The notes: generated from the sequence alone by a model not told the origin. A stretch of 57,536 nucleotides of DNA from Stutzerimonas stutzeri (GCF_024451105.1 NZ_JANGEY010000016.1:1-57536); one strand, 5' to 3'. Counted from the stretch's first letter, positions 46,880 to 56,626 are shown. Numbers and translations: made by a program.

Positions 46880-49027
46880 ATGGATAGCTCCCAACTGGAA
46901 GGGGCACAATACCCTGCCGCGCTTGTCGACTGGGCCGGCCATCACTCAGGGGGGGTAAAACGGCTACTGGATAAGAACAGCGGTCAGCCGAACAAGCAGT
47001 TGCTGCGGACAAACCTCTTGTCCCGTCTCCAGGCCTGGGCTAACAGGCTTCCCACCGAGGCCTCAGCTGTCCCTAGGATTGTCCTGCTTGTGGGTGGTCC
47101 CGGGAATGGGAAAACCGAGGCAATCGAGTGCACCATCCGTTGGCTCGACGAAAGCCTCGGCTGCGATGGCCGGTTGGTCGACGAGCTCTCGAAAGCCTTC
47201 CATCCCTCAACAGGTTCGGCAGTCCCCCGGCTGGCAAGGGTCGATGCCGGCAGTCTTGCCAGGCTGGACAGCCGCCTGAGCCTCGACATCGTCCAGGACG
47301 CCTCTGCCACTGCCGGACATGAGGGAAGCACTGCCCCGGTCCTCCTTATAGATGAGCTTGCCAGGCTACTGGATGGGCCCCCTACCCAGGCCTATCTCTG
47401 CTGTGTCAATCGTGGTGTACTCGATGACGCTCTGATCCATGCAATAGACAACAACCTGGAACAAGCACGTACTCTTCTCGAAGCCGTTACCCGGGCTGTA
47501 AGCCTGGCGTACGACGCCCCCTCGTGCTGGCCCCTCGATGGCTTCCCATCAATTGCAGTCTGGCCAATGGATGCCGAGTCGCTTTTGGTGAAGCCGGACG
47601 ACGAGCCCGTAGCCCCTGCCGAGATACTTCTGGGCCAGGCCACCGCTTCCGAGATGTGGCCAGTAAAAGGGGGATGCCCAGCAGGTGACAAATGCCCCTT
47701 TTGTTTCAGCCAGGCCATCCTCGCACGCGATGAAAATAGGACATCCTTGCTAAGGATACTGCGCTGGTACGAGCTAGCCAGTGGCAAGCGTTGGAGTTTC
47801 CGGGACCTATTCTCTCTCACGTCGTACTTGCTGGCAGGCCATCATCCTGTAGTGCACGACCCGGCGGGAACTCCACACCAGTCTACTCCCTGCCAATGGG
47901 CGGCGAACCTTGTCGACCTCGACCAAAAGGCTCTAACGGCGAAGAGGCATGGCAGGCAATCGCTAACTGCCATTTTCCACCTGGCGACTTCGGGCTACCA
48001 ACATGCGCTCTTCCATCGCTGGGACAGGAACGCAGCCACCTCACTCCGCCGCGACCTCAGGGATCTTGGCCTCGAGAAGGAACTCGACATGGAGGAAGGG
48101 CGGACCCTGATGGGGCTCGTCTATTTCCTTTCGGAACGCAAAAGCCACTACCTCCCAGCGACCATCGCCCCCCTGCTGGAGGGCCTAGTCGAAACCCTGG
48201 ACCCGGTCTTCGCGAGCCCAGACAGTGAAGTAGCAGTGAGCAGTCGAAACACAATAGTCCTCGGCGACCTGGACATGCGTTTCAGTCGCTCCCTGGCAGG
48301 CGGCATTGAGTTCATTCGCAAGTATCAGGTGCTATCACCAAACGAGCTCGATTTACTCCGGCGCCTATCCGCGTCAGACGCCATGCTTTCCTTGCCGAGT
48401 ATACGGCGCAAGAGGCCAGTGGCAGCCAGCCGAGTCCAGCACGTCCTCCGTGATTTCGCATGCCGCCTAGTACGAAGGAGCATATGCACCCGGACGGCCA
48501 TCGTGGCGGACGCTCCAATCCTGAAGGCATTCCAGCAGGTCGTCGAGGACAGCGACAAGCACCATCACCTCTTCAAGGTAGCAAGGCAAGTAAAGGAACT
48601 GCTGAACACTGGCAAGGAGTTCGAGGTGTCGCTAACCACTACCTTCGGTCAACCACTCCCCCCACGACAACGCCAAGCAACACTGCTCGTCCAACAGAGC
48701 CCGGTCCGGATGTCTCCCCTGAACATCAAGGGGCGCCCCCACCCACCGATTTGCTATCTCCATGTCGGCCAAGGGCAATCAGCCCAACCAGTCCCACTGA
48801 CCTATGACCTTTTCAAGGCCGTGAAGGAACTGGAAAAGGGGCTTTCACCTGCATCCCTTCCACGCACGGTCGTTGCACTACTAGACACGACAAAGGCCCG
48901 GCTATCTGGCCCAATTGTCCGCGACCATGAACTACTCGATGATGCCCGGATCCGCGTTGGCGCAGATGGCACGGTAGTGAGCCGCTCGTGGAATGGTTTC
49001 GTTGAAAGCCGGGAGGACAACGTATGA
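46880..49027 (+). CDS. DptF-like P-loop ATPase of a restriction module
   Basis: The 715-residue protein has Walker A GGPGNGKTE (Lys78), Walker B VLLIDELARLL (Asp158-Glu159) and a sensor-like strand CCVNRGVLDDAL, the pattern I associate with DptF of phosphorothioation-dependent restriction. A Cys cluster, C266-x5-C272-x2-C275 (CPAGDKCPFC), follows, then SGKRWSFRDLFSL. No membrane segments are present. It begins 20 bases after the methyltransferase and its stop overlaps the next start (ATGA). The DptF assignment rests on motifs and gene order, not on a search. Confidence 0.65.
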   Translation: MDSSQLEGAQYPAALVDWAGHHSGGVKRLLDKNSGQPNKQLLRTNLLSRLQAWANRLPTEASAVPRIVLLVGGPGNGKTEAIECTIRWLDESLGCDGRLVDELSKAFHPSTGSAVPRLARVDAGSLARLDSRLSLDIVQDASATAGHEGSTAPVLLIDELARLLDGPPTQAYLCCVNRGVLDDALIHAIDNNLEQARTLLEAVTRAVSLAYDAPSCWPLDGFPSIAVWPMDAESLLVKPDDEPVAPAEILLGQATASEMWPVKGGCPAGDKCPFCFSQAILARDENRTSLLRILRWYELASGKRWSFRDLFSLTSYLLAGHHPVVHDPAGTPHQSTPCQWAANLVDLDQKALTAKRHGRQSLTAIFHLATSGYQHALFHRWDRNAATSLRRDLRDLGLEKELDMEEGRTLMGLVYFLSERKSHYLPATIAPLLEGLVETLDPVFASPDSEVAVSSRNTIVLGDLDMRFSRSLAGGIEFIRKYQVLSPNELDLLRRLSASDAMLSLPSIRRKRPVAASRVQHVLRDFACRLVRRSICTRTAIVADAPILKAFQQVVEDSDKHHHLFKVARQVKELLNTGKEFEVSLTTTFGQPLPPRQRQATLLVQQSPVRMSPLNIKGRPHPPICYLHVGQGQSAQPVPLTYDLFKAVKELEKGLSPASLPRTVVALLDTTKARLSGPIVRDHELLDDARIRVGADGTVVSRSWNGFVESREDNV

Positions 49028-50565
49028 GCCTTGCGGATTTCAAGCAGACCCCATGGAGCAAGTCACATCCGAGCTACCAGAAGTCAGCCCTGGCAATCAG
49101 CCCTGCCCCTGAGTATGCAAGCTCAGAAGTCCTGCTTGCCTCGCTCTACCGAACCATAGGCTTCGCATCAGCCAGCGAGGGCAGTGTGCCGCAGGCCGGG
49201 CGAGACCTGGACAGGCGCATCCAGAAACTCCGCGAGAAACGCCAATCCCCACCAACGGGAGCGGTCGTCGGCGTAGAGGCCTGGAATACTGTGCTCCATG
49301 GGATTCTGGAGAGCCCAAAGCTTCCCAACCAGTCGTCCAAGCGGTTCCTACAGGTAACCCCCATCGTACCCGGGGCGACACTCTTCTCGGGGTCTGCCCG
49401 ACTGAGCAGCAACTCCTGGCCTGCCGGCAGCTTGATTCGCCGCATGGTCTGCCTGGGATCGAAGGATCGGGAGTCTGCGCTACGACTCTGGCAAAGTCTC
49501 TTCGCTGCATTGAGCGTCGATGACGAGGACGATGTCTTCGCACGCTGGCTCGACCAAGAGACATCGGCGTGGAACCCAGAAGCAAGCAACTGGGCACTTT
49601 CGCCAATACCTGAGGATGAGATGGCAATACTGGAAGCGTCGGATTTTCAGGGAATCTCGTTCCTCCCAGCCCGGCGATTTACCAAAGACCTGCAGGCTAT
49701 CATGCATGCCAAGGGTTCCATGACCCGCCGGCAGTGGACCAGCCTGCTCGAGGCGCTGCTTCGCCTGGCAGCTGTCTCCCACGTGACATGGTTGTGCGAC
49801 GTCCACTCCAGGACATGGGGCTGCCTGTGGGCCGCACTCATGGATGGCATTGCTCCTTCTAGCGAACTGGACGCAAGACGTGCGCTGTTCCCGGAAGCCC
49901 CCCAGTACATGATGTACGGAGGGAAAGCCCTCCAAGGCATCAAGGACAAGGTGTCCAGCTACCTAAACGCTCGGTTGGGGATCAATGCCCTTCTCTGGTC
50001 TCTGGACCAGATAGGGGCACCCTACTCTGGCAACCTCTCCTCGAGCGCCGGAATTGCTGCACTTTGCCAGCATATCCGCCAGCATAAGGCCGAGCTGACT
50101 CGCCTAGGCACGCTTGAGATGATTGCCGATGTGCGCGAGCAAGAAGCCCGTGCGCTGCTTTGCAAGAAAGGCATAGGCTCCAACCTGCTGGAGTTTGCGC
50201 GGCACGTCCTTGGGCAACGTCAGGCTGCCGTCCCATTGCTGAGGGGGTACGATCAGGGATACATACTGAAGAAGAAAGGCAGCAGCCCATCCAGCCCATG
50301 GATAGTCTCCCTTGGTCCCGTCGCCGTGCTTGCCTTGGTGCACTGCGCCCTCGCAGGAATGGGCGGCCCCCGCTCGGTCCACCGGCTTGGACAACACCTC
50401 GAGGCCTATGGCATGGCCGTGGACAAGCATGACATCGGCAGGAACGACCTGGGCCACCAGCTACGGATGCTCGGCCTGGTGCTTGATAGCCCCGATGCTG
50501 AGAGCGGCATGCTGCTACTCCCCCCCTTTCCCCATAAACCAAGCCAGCCAGGGACCGGAAGATGA
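49024..50565 (+). CDS. Unrecognised protein in the DptG position
   Basis: I do not recognise this 513-residue protein. It is soluble-looking, with a mixed alpha/beta N-terminal half (Trp/Ser-rich strands, SARLSSNSWPAGSLIRRMV) and a mostly helical C-terminal half. The last 80 residues (VLALVHCALAGMGGPRSVHRLGQHLEAYG, then GRNDLGHQLRMLGLVLDSPD) look like a winged helix. It overlaps both neighbours by ATGA, so the three proteins are made together and probably form a complex. By position it corresponds to DptG, but sequence similarity is not evident to me. Confidence 0.6.
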   Translation: MSLADFKQTPWSKSHPSYQKSALAISPAPEYASSEVLLASLYRTIGFASASEGSVPQAGRDLDRRIQKLREKRQSPPTGAVVGVEAWNTVLHGILESPKLPNQSSKRFLQVTPIVPGATLFSGSARLSSNSWPAGSLIRRMVCLGSKDRESALRLWQSLFAALSVDDEDDVFARWLDQETSAWNPEASNWALSPIPEDEMAILEASDFQGISFLPARRFTKDLQAIMHAKGSMTRRQWTSLLEALLRLAAVSHVTWLCDVHSRTWGCLWAALMDGIAPSSELDARRALFPEAPQYMMYGGKALQGIKDKVSSYLNARLGINALLWSLDQIGAPYSGNLSSSAGIAALCQHIRQHKAELTRLGTLEMIADVREQEARALLCKKGIGSNLLEFARHVLGQRQAAVPLLRGYDQGYILKKKGSSPSSPWIVSLGPVAVLALVHCALAGMGGPRSVHRLGQHLEAYGMAVDKHDIGRNDLGHQLRMLGLVLDSPDAESGMLLLPPFPHKPSQPGTGR

Positions 50566-53500
50566 ATAGACTTGCACACTGGCTTGCCGCCACTGTCCAC
50601 GAGAAGGTCCGGGGCTCGACACAAGGGTTCGGAGGTACCAACCTCGAGTACCGACTGATATTCCGTGGTCCTCCCCTCGAGCTCCTCGAGCCGACCTACG
50701 ATGAACTGACTCGGGATGGAGGGATCAAGGTGCCGGGTGGGGCGGACGGAGGGCTGGTGACCCTGCCGGTACTGCTCCAGTACCCGGCCGGCCAGTTGCA
50801 GGGGCCCAGGCCCCGCATTGGAGCATCCGGAAAGTGCGACAACGACCACTTGCTGGATGTGCGCAACAGCCCTAAACCTAGCTTTATTGCTCTGGTCCCG
50901 CCAGATCTGCACAACAATCGATCGATCGAAACCACGGCCGACGAGTTCGGGTTGGGGGCAACTACCAGCACAGACCATGCATCCTTCGAACAATGGTGGG
51001 AGGATGGCTTTGTCCAACAAGCAGTCAACGAGGCATTGCTCGCCGCCGGCATAACGGACGCCCAGAGGGATGACGCCAGGGGTCTGGTTCGTGCAGCCGC
51101 GGCTTCGGTCGACGAGGTGGATCCAGACAAGCGCGGTCATCGCGCTGCCTGGCGCCTGCTCTCCCGTATCTACTCGATAGCAGGCGCGAATCAAGAGCTG
51201 CCTGCAGGGACAGCACTATCACTTGCATGCGGCCTCCCCCCGATGAAGGAGGGAGGAGTTTCCGCCAAAATACAGCTTTCGGTTCTAGGAAAAATCGCCG
51301 ACGAGCTTGCAGACGGTTTCAAGACTGGCATCGAGCGTCTGGCGCAAGGCGTCCAGCAAGGGGTTGCGCAAGCGCTGCACGAACTGCTTTCTCATCTCCA
51401 GTCGAATTGCGACGTACTTACGGCCTTTGAGCGTGCCACAGCAGCTTTCTACCTGCCCTGCGCCGATATTGAACTGGCGCCCCCTCCATCCTGGTGGACA
51501 TCGCTCACCACCGAGCAATGGACGGAGCTATTTGCCGACGAGCCCGACGAGGTCGTGGGAGAGCTAACGATCCGGTGCACCAATAGTGTGCTCCCCATGG
51601 GAAAGGGCTTGCCGGCCGTGGTGCGAGACAAAGTCGAGCTATTGATCTCCACAAGCGAGGAGAGCCAACCAAAGGAGTTCCTGCTAACAGGAGGCTCTCA
51701 CGGCAAGGTGCCGCTGGCAGTGCCAGCGGGCTCCAACGGAACTACCAGCCACGTTGACCTGTTCACCTCCCCCCACAAAGCGCCAATTAGCTACAAGGTC
51801 TCCGCGGACGGCTGCAAGCCTGCAAGCGTCCGGGTCATCTCCCTCGCGAGCTGGAAGCCCGGGATCCTTGTTACCTGCAGGCTCGCGACAAAGCTCTCGC
51901 CACCGAGGAAGCCCCGCAAGAACTCTGTGGCGATGGACTGGGAGACGTCCCTGTCGCTGCCTGGCTCCGGTCGTTATGAACTCCGGCTCCACCTTGCTCC
52001 GGGGGCATGCATTAGGAAGGTAGAAGGTTTGCTGGACGATGCCACTGAGTTCGAGGAGCAGCGGGAGACAATCGAACCACGGCAGGTTGGTGGGGACGAA
52101 TACCTGATAGAGATCGAGGCCGATGGCAAGTACCAGCTGGACATCACCTTTACTCCAGCCGGCGAGCAAGTCCCGAAGGCCTGCCGGGTCTACCTGGCCT
52201 GCGAGGAGGCAAAGGAGGAAGGCTGCAGGAGCGAGTTCGAGCGACTCATCAAGCTCAACCGGCGGCATCTCGAGAGGTTCGATACCAAGGCCGTTGTACA
52301 TCTCGACCGGAATGCACGCTCCTCCAGCCTGCAGTCATGGATGCTGGAGGATCAGAACGTATCCAACTCCTTCAGGCCATTGGTGATCGCGGACGACTAT
52401 GCGTCCCGCTGGGCCCCCCCTGACTGGGACGCCCCGCATGGCCCTGTACTCTCGAACGGGCGTTTCCTGCATGACCCCCGCCCTGAGGCCATGAGCTTCC
52501 AACCACCGAAGGGCTTCGTCGAGGCCAGGAAGGGTATCGCCCGGTACATACGAGGTAGTGACGACCAGTCGGGGCTGCTTGAGTCCGCCCCGCTTGGCGC
52601 CTGGCTATCCGAAGACCCGGAGTTCCGCTCCCTTGTCGAGGGCTACCTCGGTGCATTCATGTCATGGCTGGATGCCGATCCGGGTATCGCCTGCTGGATC
52701 GACACCATTGCCGTCTGCTCCCTGGAGCCTGATGGCCGTACCCTGGGAAGGATTCCTGACGCCATCATCCTTTCCCCCCTGCACCCATTGCGCCTCGCAT
52801 GGCACTGCTTCGCCCAGAAAGTGCTCCGTGACGAGGCCGAGGGCGAATCCCCGTGCCCGGCGGCAAGCATCCTCGATCCGGATTGCGTCCCCGACCTACT
52901 GACCATCTCGCTGCAGGCACCGGGAGGTGTGGACAAGGTCGACTTTCTTTCCGTCGAATGCAGCTCCGACTACTGGGCCGTGCTTTGGAACGGCTCCCGG
53001 CTGGGACAAATACCCGACCGCGCTCGCCGGGCCCCGTTCGACAGTAGCTTCGGGCTGGCAGTCGGAGGGATATCGAGCGGGTTCAGCCCCGCCCAGGTCT
53101 CGCGAGCACTCGACGACGTCACCGACCTCCTGGCAGCAAAGCCTATCGTCAGCCTGGTAGTGTCCAGCGCAGGTGGCACCACGGATGCATGCAACGAGGG
53201 GTTGGCCACCTGGTGCACCAAACGGTTCGGCAACGGGGACCAAGACACCCCGCGGCACGGTGTCGGGCCAAGGATTGTGGAGGTATTCGATACCAGGCAG
53301 GCTGGCCGGCCCGACCAGGCGACGATTGCCAACCTCTCCGAGGACACAGGTAACCATGTCCGCTGGTATGACAAGCAGCCAGCTGGATCCAAGCCCGATC
53401 TGGGCATCATTGCCCAACTCGATTCGGCCCAACCCGAGTCCAAGGAAGTCGGAATGCTCTCGCCGATGGGAGCCGGCGGACTGATCAGGCACCGCGTCAG

Positions 53501-56141
53501 GCGCCAACTCCAGGCCTCGTTCCTGAGTGAATCCCGGCAGGGCCTGCAGATGCCACCCTCCGGCGAACCGTTTGCCGACAAGGTTTCCGCATGCATGCTC
53601 ATGATGGAAAGGCTCCGGGACGGCAAGGTCGGCCTGCAGTTCTCCCCGAATGTCCATGCAGTGTCTAGCATGCTCGAGGAAAACAGCGCTGGGTTCGTCG
53701 CGGTCTCGTCGTCGGCGATCGACCCCGCCTGCTTCCTTGGTGGTTGGATACAAGGGACGTATCTATGGGACTACGACCTACCCTCGTACTCGCATCGCGC
53801 AGGCGACACCAGCGGCTACTACCTGTTGTCGCAGGTCAAGCAGGCCGATCGCGATGCGCTGCGGCGAGTCTTGAAGCCCCTGCCGGGGTGCGAGGATCTG
53901 GACGATAATCAGGTTGAGCAAATCCTCCTCGAGGTTGCGCGTAGGGGGATTCCTACGGTGCGCGGCCTCTCCGGGGACGACACGGGGGCAACGGGCGACC
54001 TTGGCCTGTTCCTCGCTGTCCGGCTCCTGCAGGACCAGTTCCGTGTGACAGGCAATAAGGAAAGCCTGCTGCCGGTGCTTGCCGGATCGCCGGAGGACTC
54101 GACTATAGCAATAATCATCCCCGTCGACCCCTTCCGGGGTTACCTTTCCGACCTTGCCCGCTCCCTTGGCAAGGAGCGCAAGGATACGTCCCTGTCGCGT
54201 CCCGACCTACTGGTAGTGGGCGTACGCGCATACAGCGACAAGATCCACCTGCACCTTACGCCCATAGAGGTCAAGTGCAGGCAGGGAGTTGTCTTTGGTG
54301 CAGTCGAGTCAACCGAGGCGCTCTCCCAGGCTAAGGCCCTGTCGTCATTGCTTCGTGCCATCGAGGAGCGCGCAAGTAGTTCCCTGGCATGGCGCCTTGC
54401 CTTCCAGCACCTGCTGCTTTCAATGGTTGGCTTCGGCCTGCGTGTCTACAGCCAGCATCAGGCAGTAGGTGGGCATGCCGGCCGCTGGGCTAGCTATCAC
54501 GAGCGTATCGCCGCAGCCATACTCAGCCCAACCCCGCCGATCAGCATCGATGAGAAGGGAAGGCTAATCGTGGTGGATGCGTCGCCCCAGAGCAGCCCCC
54601 ATGATCGCGATGGCGACAAGTATACGGAAACCATTGTCATTTCCAGCCGGGATGCAGGTCGTATAATCGTAGGGGATGACACACAGTCCTTCTATGATGG
54701 CGTGCGTGCTAAGGTCGACGACTGGGGGCTGCTACCCTCCCAAGCGAGTGCGGTCGGCACCCCACCCATGCAGGTCGAAACCACTCCCTCGGATGAGGCT
54801 CAGGCGGGCGAATCCACAGTAGCTCCAGCAGGGGATATCCCCGAGGCATCTATCAGGTTGGTCGAGCAACCATCCACCAGAGTGGCGGAATCAGGGACAA
54901 TCCCAACCACCCCAACCACCCCAACCACCCCAACCACCCCAACCACCCCAACCACCCCAACCACCCCAACCACCCCAACCACCCCAACCACCCCAACCAC
55001 CCCAACCGACGAGCCAGGGACCGGGATCGTCATGTCCGTTGGCAAGACTGTCGATGGTTTCGAGCCCCGATCACTCTGCCTGAACATATCCGACACCCGG
55101 CTCAACCAGTTGAACATTGGTGTCGTTGGCGACCTCGGGACAGGCAAGACCCAGTTCCTCAAGTCGTTGATCCTGCAAATATCTAGGGCCCGCAAAGCTA
55201 ACCGTGGGATCACGCCAAGGTTCCTGATCTTCGACTACAAGCGCGACTACAGCAGCCAGGACTTTGTCGAGGCCACAGGCGCCAGGGTGGTGAAACCCTA
55301 TCGCCTGCCCCTGAATCTCTTCGACACCACGGGGATGGGAGAGTCCTCCGCCCCGTGGCTGGACAGGTTCCGCTTCTTCGCCGACGTCCTGGACAAGGTG
55401 TATTCCGGCATCGGCCCTGTGCAGCGGGACAAGCTCAAGGGTGCAGTCCGCAGCGCCTACGAGGCGGCCAGCGCGCAAGGCCGCCAGCCAACGATCTACG
55501 ATATCCATGCCGAGTACCGAGAGCTACTCGCTGGGAAGTCGGACTCGCCGATGGCTATCATTGACGACCTCGTGGACATGGAGGTCTTCGCGCGCTCAGG
55601 GGAAACGAAGCCGTTCGACGACTTCCTCGATGGCGTCGTGGTGATATCCCTGGACTCCATGGGGCAGGACGACAGGAGCAAGAACATGCTCGTCGCCATC
55701 ATGCTGAACATGTTTTACGAGAACATGCTCCGCACGCCGAAGCGCCCGTTTCTTGGCACATCCCCGCAGCTACGCGCCATCGACTCTTACCTATTGGTAG
55801 ACGAGGCGGACAACATCATGCGCTATGAATTCGACGTGCTCCGCAAGTTGCTACTGCAGGGCCGCGAGTTCGGCACGGGCGTCATCCTTGCCTCGCAGTA
55901 TCTGCGGCACTTCAAGGCAGGGGCAACCGACTACCGCGAGCCGCTGCTGACCTGGTTCATCCACAAGGTACCGAACGCAACACCCGCTGAACTTGGAGTA
56001 CTTGGGTTCACTTCGGACCTGGCGGAGCTATCAGAGCGGGTGAAAACCCTTCCCAACCACCACTGCCTGTACAAGTCATTCGACGTAGCTGGGGAGGTCA
56101 TACGGGGACTACCTTTCTTCGAACTCACCAACCAAGGCTGA
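50562..56141 (+). CDS. DptH/HerA-like ATPase with candidate nuclease motif and PTT-repeat hinge
   Basis: This 1859-residue protein ends in a HerA/FtsK-type ATPase: Walker A GDLGTGKTQ (Lys1529), FLIFDYKRDYSSQDFVEATGA, PLNLFD, Walker B LLVDEADNIM (Asp1747-Glu1748) and a closing GVILASQYLRHF, which I associate with DptH. Upstream, Asp1215 (RPDLLVVG) and Glu1236-x-Lys1238 (IEVKCR) fit a PD-(D/E)XK nuclease core. Between them lies a (Pro-Thr-Thr)11 linker (1448-1480). The first 1100 residues are large, beta-rich and unrecognised. It overlaps the previous gene by ATGA. It is likely the effector that translocates on DNA and cuts it; this is inference. Confidence 0.7.
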   Translation: MNRLAHWLAATVHEKVRGSTQGFGGTNLEYRLIFRGPPLELLEPTYDELTRDGGIKVPGGADGGLVTLPVLLQYPAGQLQGPRPRIGASGKCDNDHLLDVRNSPKPSFIALVPPDLHNNRSIETTADEFGLGATTSTDHASFEQWWEDGFVQQAVNEALLAAGITDAQRDDARGLVRAAAASVDEVDPDKRGHRAAWRLLSRIYSIAGANQELPAGTALSLACGLPPMKEGGVSAKIQLSVLGKIADELADGFKTGIERLAQGVQQGVAQALHELLSHLQSNCDVLTAFERATAAFYLPCADIELAPPPSWWTSLTTEQWTELFADEPDEVVGELTIRCTNSVLPMGKGLPAVVRDKVELLISTSEESQPKEFLLTGGSHGKVPLAVPAGSNGTTSHVDLFTSPHKAPISYKVSADGCKPASVRVISLASWKPGILVTCRLATKLSPPRKPRKNSVAMDWETSLSLPGSGRYELRLHLAPGACIRKVEGLLDDATEFEEQRETIEPRQVGGDEYLIEIEADGKYQLDITFTPAGEQVPKACRVYLACEEAKEEGCRSEFERLIKLNRRHLERFDTKAVVHLDRNARSSSLQSWMLEDQNVSNSFRPLVIADDYASRWAPPDWDAPHGPVLSNGRFLHDPRPEAMSFQPPKGFVEARKGIARYIRGSDDQSGLLESAPLGAWLSEDPEFRSLVEGYLGAFMSWLDADPGIACWIDTIAVCSLEPDGRTLGRIPDAIILSPLHPLRLAWHCFAQKVLRDEAEGESPCPAASILDPDCVPDLLTISLQAPGGVDKVDFLSVECSSDYWAVLWNGSRLGQIPDRARRAPFDSSFGLAVGGISSGFSPAQVSRALDDVTDLLAAKPIVSLVVSSAGGTTDACNEGLATWCTKRFGNGDQDTPRHGVGPRIVEVFDTRQAGRPDQATIANLSEDTGNHVRWYDKQPAGSKPDLGIIAQLDSAQPESKEVGMLSPMGAGGLIRHRVRRQLQASFLSESRQGLQMPPSGEPFADKVSACMLMMERLRDGKVGLQFSPNVHAVSSMLEENSAGFVAVSSSAIDPACFLGGWIQGTYLWDYDLPSYSHRAGDTSGYYLLSQVKQADRDALRRVLKPLPGCEDLDDNQVEQILLEVARRGIPTVRGLSGDDTGATGDLGLFLAVRLLQDQFRVTGNKESLLPVLAGSPEDSTIAIIIPVDPFRGYLSDLARSLGKERKDTSLSRPDLLVVGVRAYSDKIHLHLTPIEVKCRQGVVFGAVESTEALSQAKALSSLLRAIEERASSSLAWRLAFQHLLLSMVGFGLRVYSQHQAVGGHAGRWASYHERIAAAILSPTPPISIDEKGRLIVVDASPQSSPHDRDGDKYTETIVISSRDAGRIIVGDDTQSFYDGVRAKVDDWGLLPSQASAVGTPPMQVETTPSDEAQAGESTVAPAGDIPEASIRLVEQPSTRVAESGTIPTTPTTPTTPTTPTTPTTPTTPTTPTTPTTPTTPTDEPGTGIVMSVGKTVDGFEPRSLCLNISDTRLNQLNIGVVGDLGTGKTQFLKSLILQISRARKANRGITPRFLIFDYKRDYSSQDFVEATGARVVKPYRLPLNLFDTTGMGESSAPWLDRFRFFADVLDKVYSGIGPVQRDKLKGAVRSAYEAASAQGRQPTIYDIHAEYRELLAGKSDSPMAIIDDLVDMEVFARSGETKPFDDFLDGVVVISLDSMGQDDRSKNMLVAIMLNMFYENMLRTPKRPFLGTSPQLRAIDSYLLVDEADNIMRYEFDVLRKLLLQGREFGTGVILASQYLRHFKAGATDYREPLLTWFIHKVPNATPAELGVLGFTSDLAELSERVKTLPNHHCLYKSFDVAGEVIRGLPFFELTNQG
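54902..55007 (+). repeat. Perfect 9-bp tandem repeat coding the PTT hinge
   Basis: The unit cccaaccac occurs 11 times without a single change (54902-55000), plus seven bases of a twelfth. Nine bases equal three codons, so gain or loss of units changes linker length without breaking the frame. Perfect identity, including third positions, points to recent expansion. Confidence 0.97.
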
Positions 56142-56185
56142 CCGAGGCCCGGCCTGCGAATGCAGGCCGGGCAAGGACGCTCCTA

Positions 56186-56626
56186 ATGACAGACTTCCTT
56201 TCTCCCGCAGAGCGCTCGGACAGGATGTCACGCATTCGGGGCAAGGATACGAAACCGGAGATTGCGCTACGCAAGGCGCTTCACGGGCTTGGGCTTCGCT
56301 ATCGACTTCATGGTGCAGGGCTCCCCGGCAAACCTGACCTGGTGTTTCCGAGATATAGGACCGTCGTGTTCGTGCATGGATGCTTCTGGCATCGACACAG
56401 TGGTTGCAATATCGCCACCACGCCGAAGAGCAATACACAATTCTGGCTGGAAAAATTCGAAAAGAACGTAGAGCGCGACGCCCGCGTTATCACCCAGCTA
56501 CAAATGATGGGGTGGAAGGTTATAACCGTGTGGGAGTGCGAACTAGCATCGTTTACGAAATCACAGGAAACTGCAAAGTTAGTTCAAGCCATGATAATAG
56601 GAAACAATCAAACTGGTGCCCAGTAG
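56186..56626 (+). CDS. vsr: Very short patch repair endonuclease Vsr
   Basis: Vsr, 146 residues, nicks DNA next to T-G mismatches left by deamination of 5-methylcytosine. The family signature is complete: RSDRMSRIRGKDTKPE, LPGKPDLVF with Asp51, FVHGCFWHRH with Phe62, His64, Trp68 and His69, PKSNTQFWLEKFEKNVERD, and GWKVITVWECEL. These residue numbers match the E. coli enzyme. It follows the 1859-residue gene by 44 bases in the same operon, supporting 5-methylcytosine as the modification made by this system. Confidence 0.96.
   Translation: MTDFLSPAERSDRMSRIRGKDTKPEIALRKALHGLGLRYRLHGAGLPGKPDLVFPRYRTVVFVHGCFWHRHSGCNIATTPKSNTQFWLEKFEKNVERDARVITQLQMMGWKVITVWECELASFTKSQETAKLVQAMIIGNNQTGAQ

Noticed and set aside
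54902-55007. CRISPR-like short repeats
   Set aside because: The units are 9 bp with no spacers and encode a Pro-Thr-Thr linker in frame.
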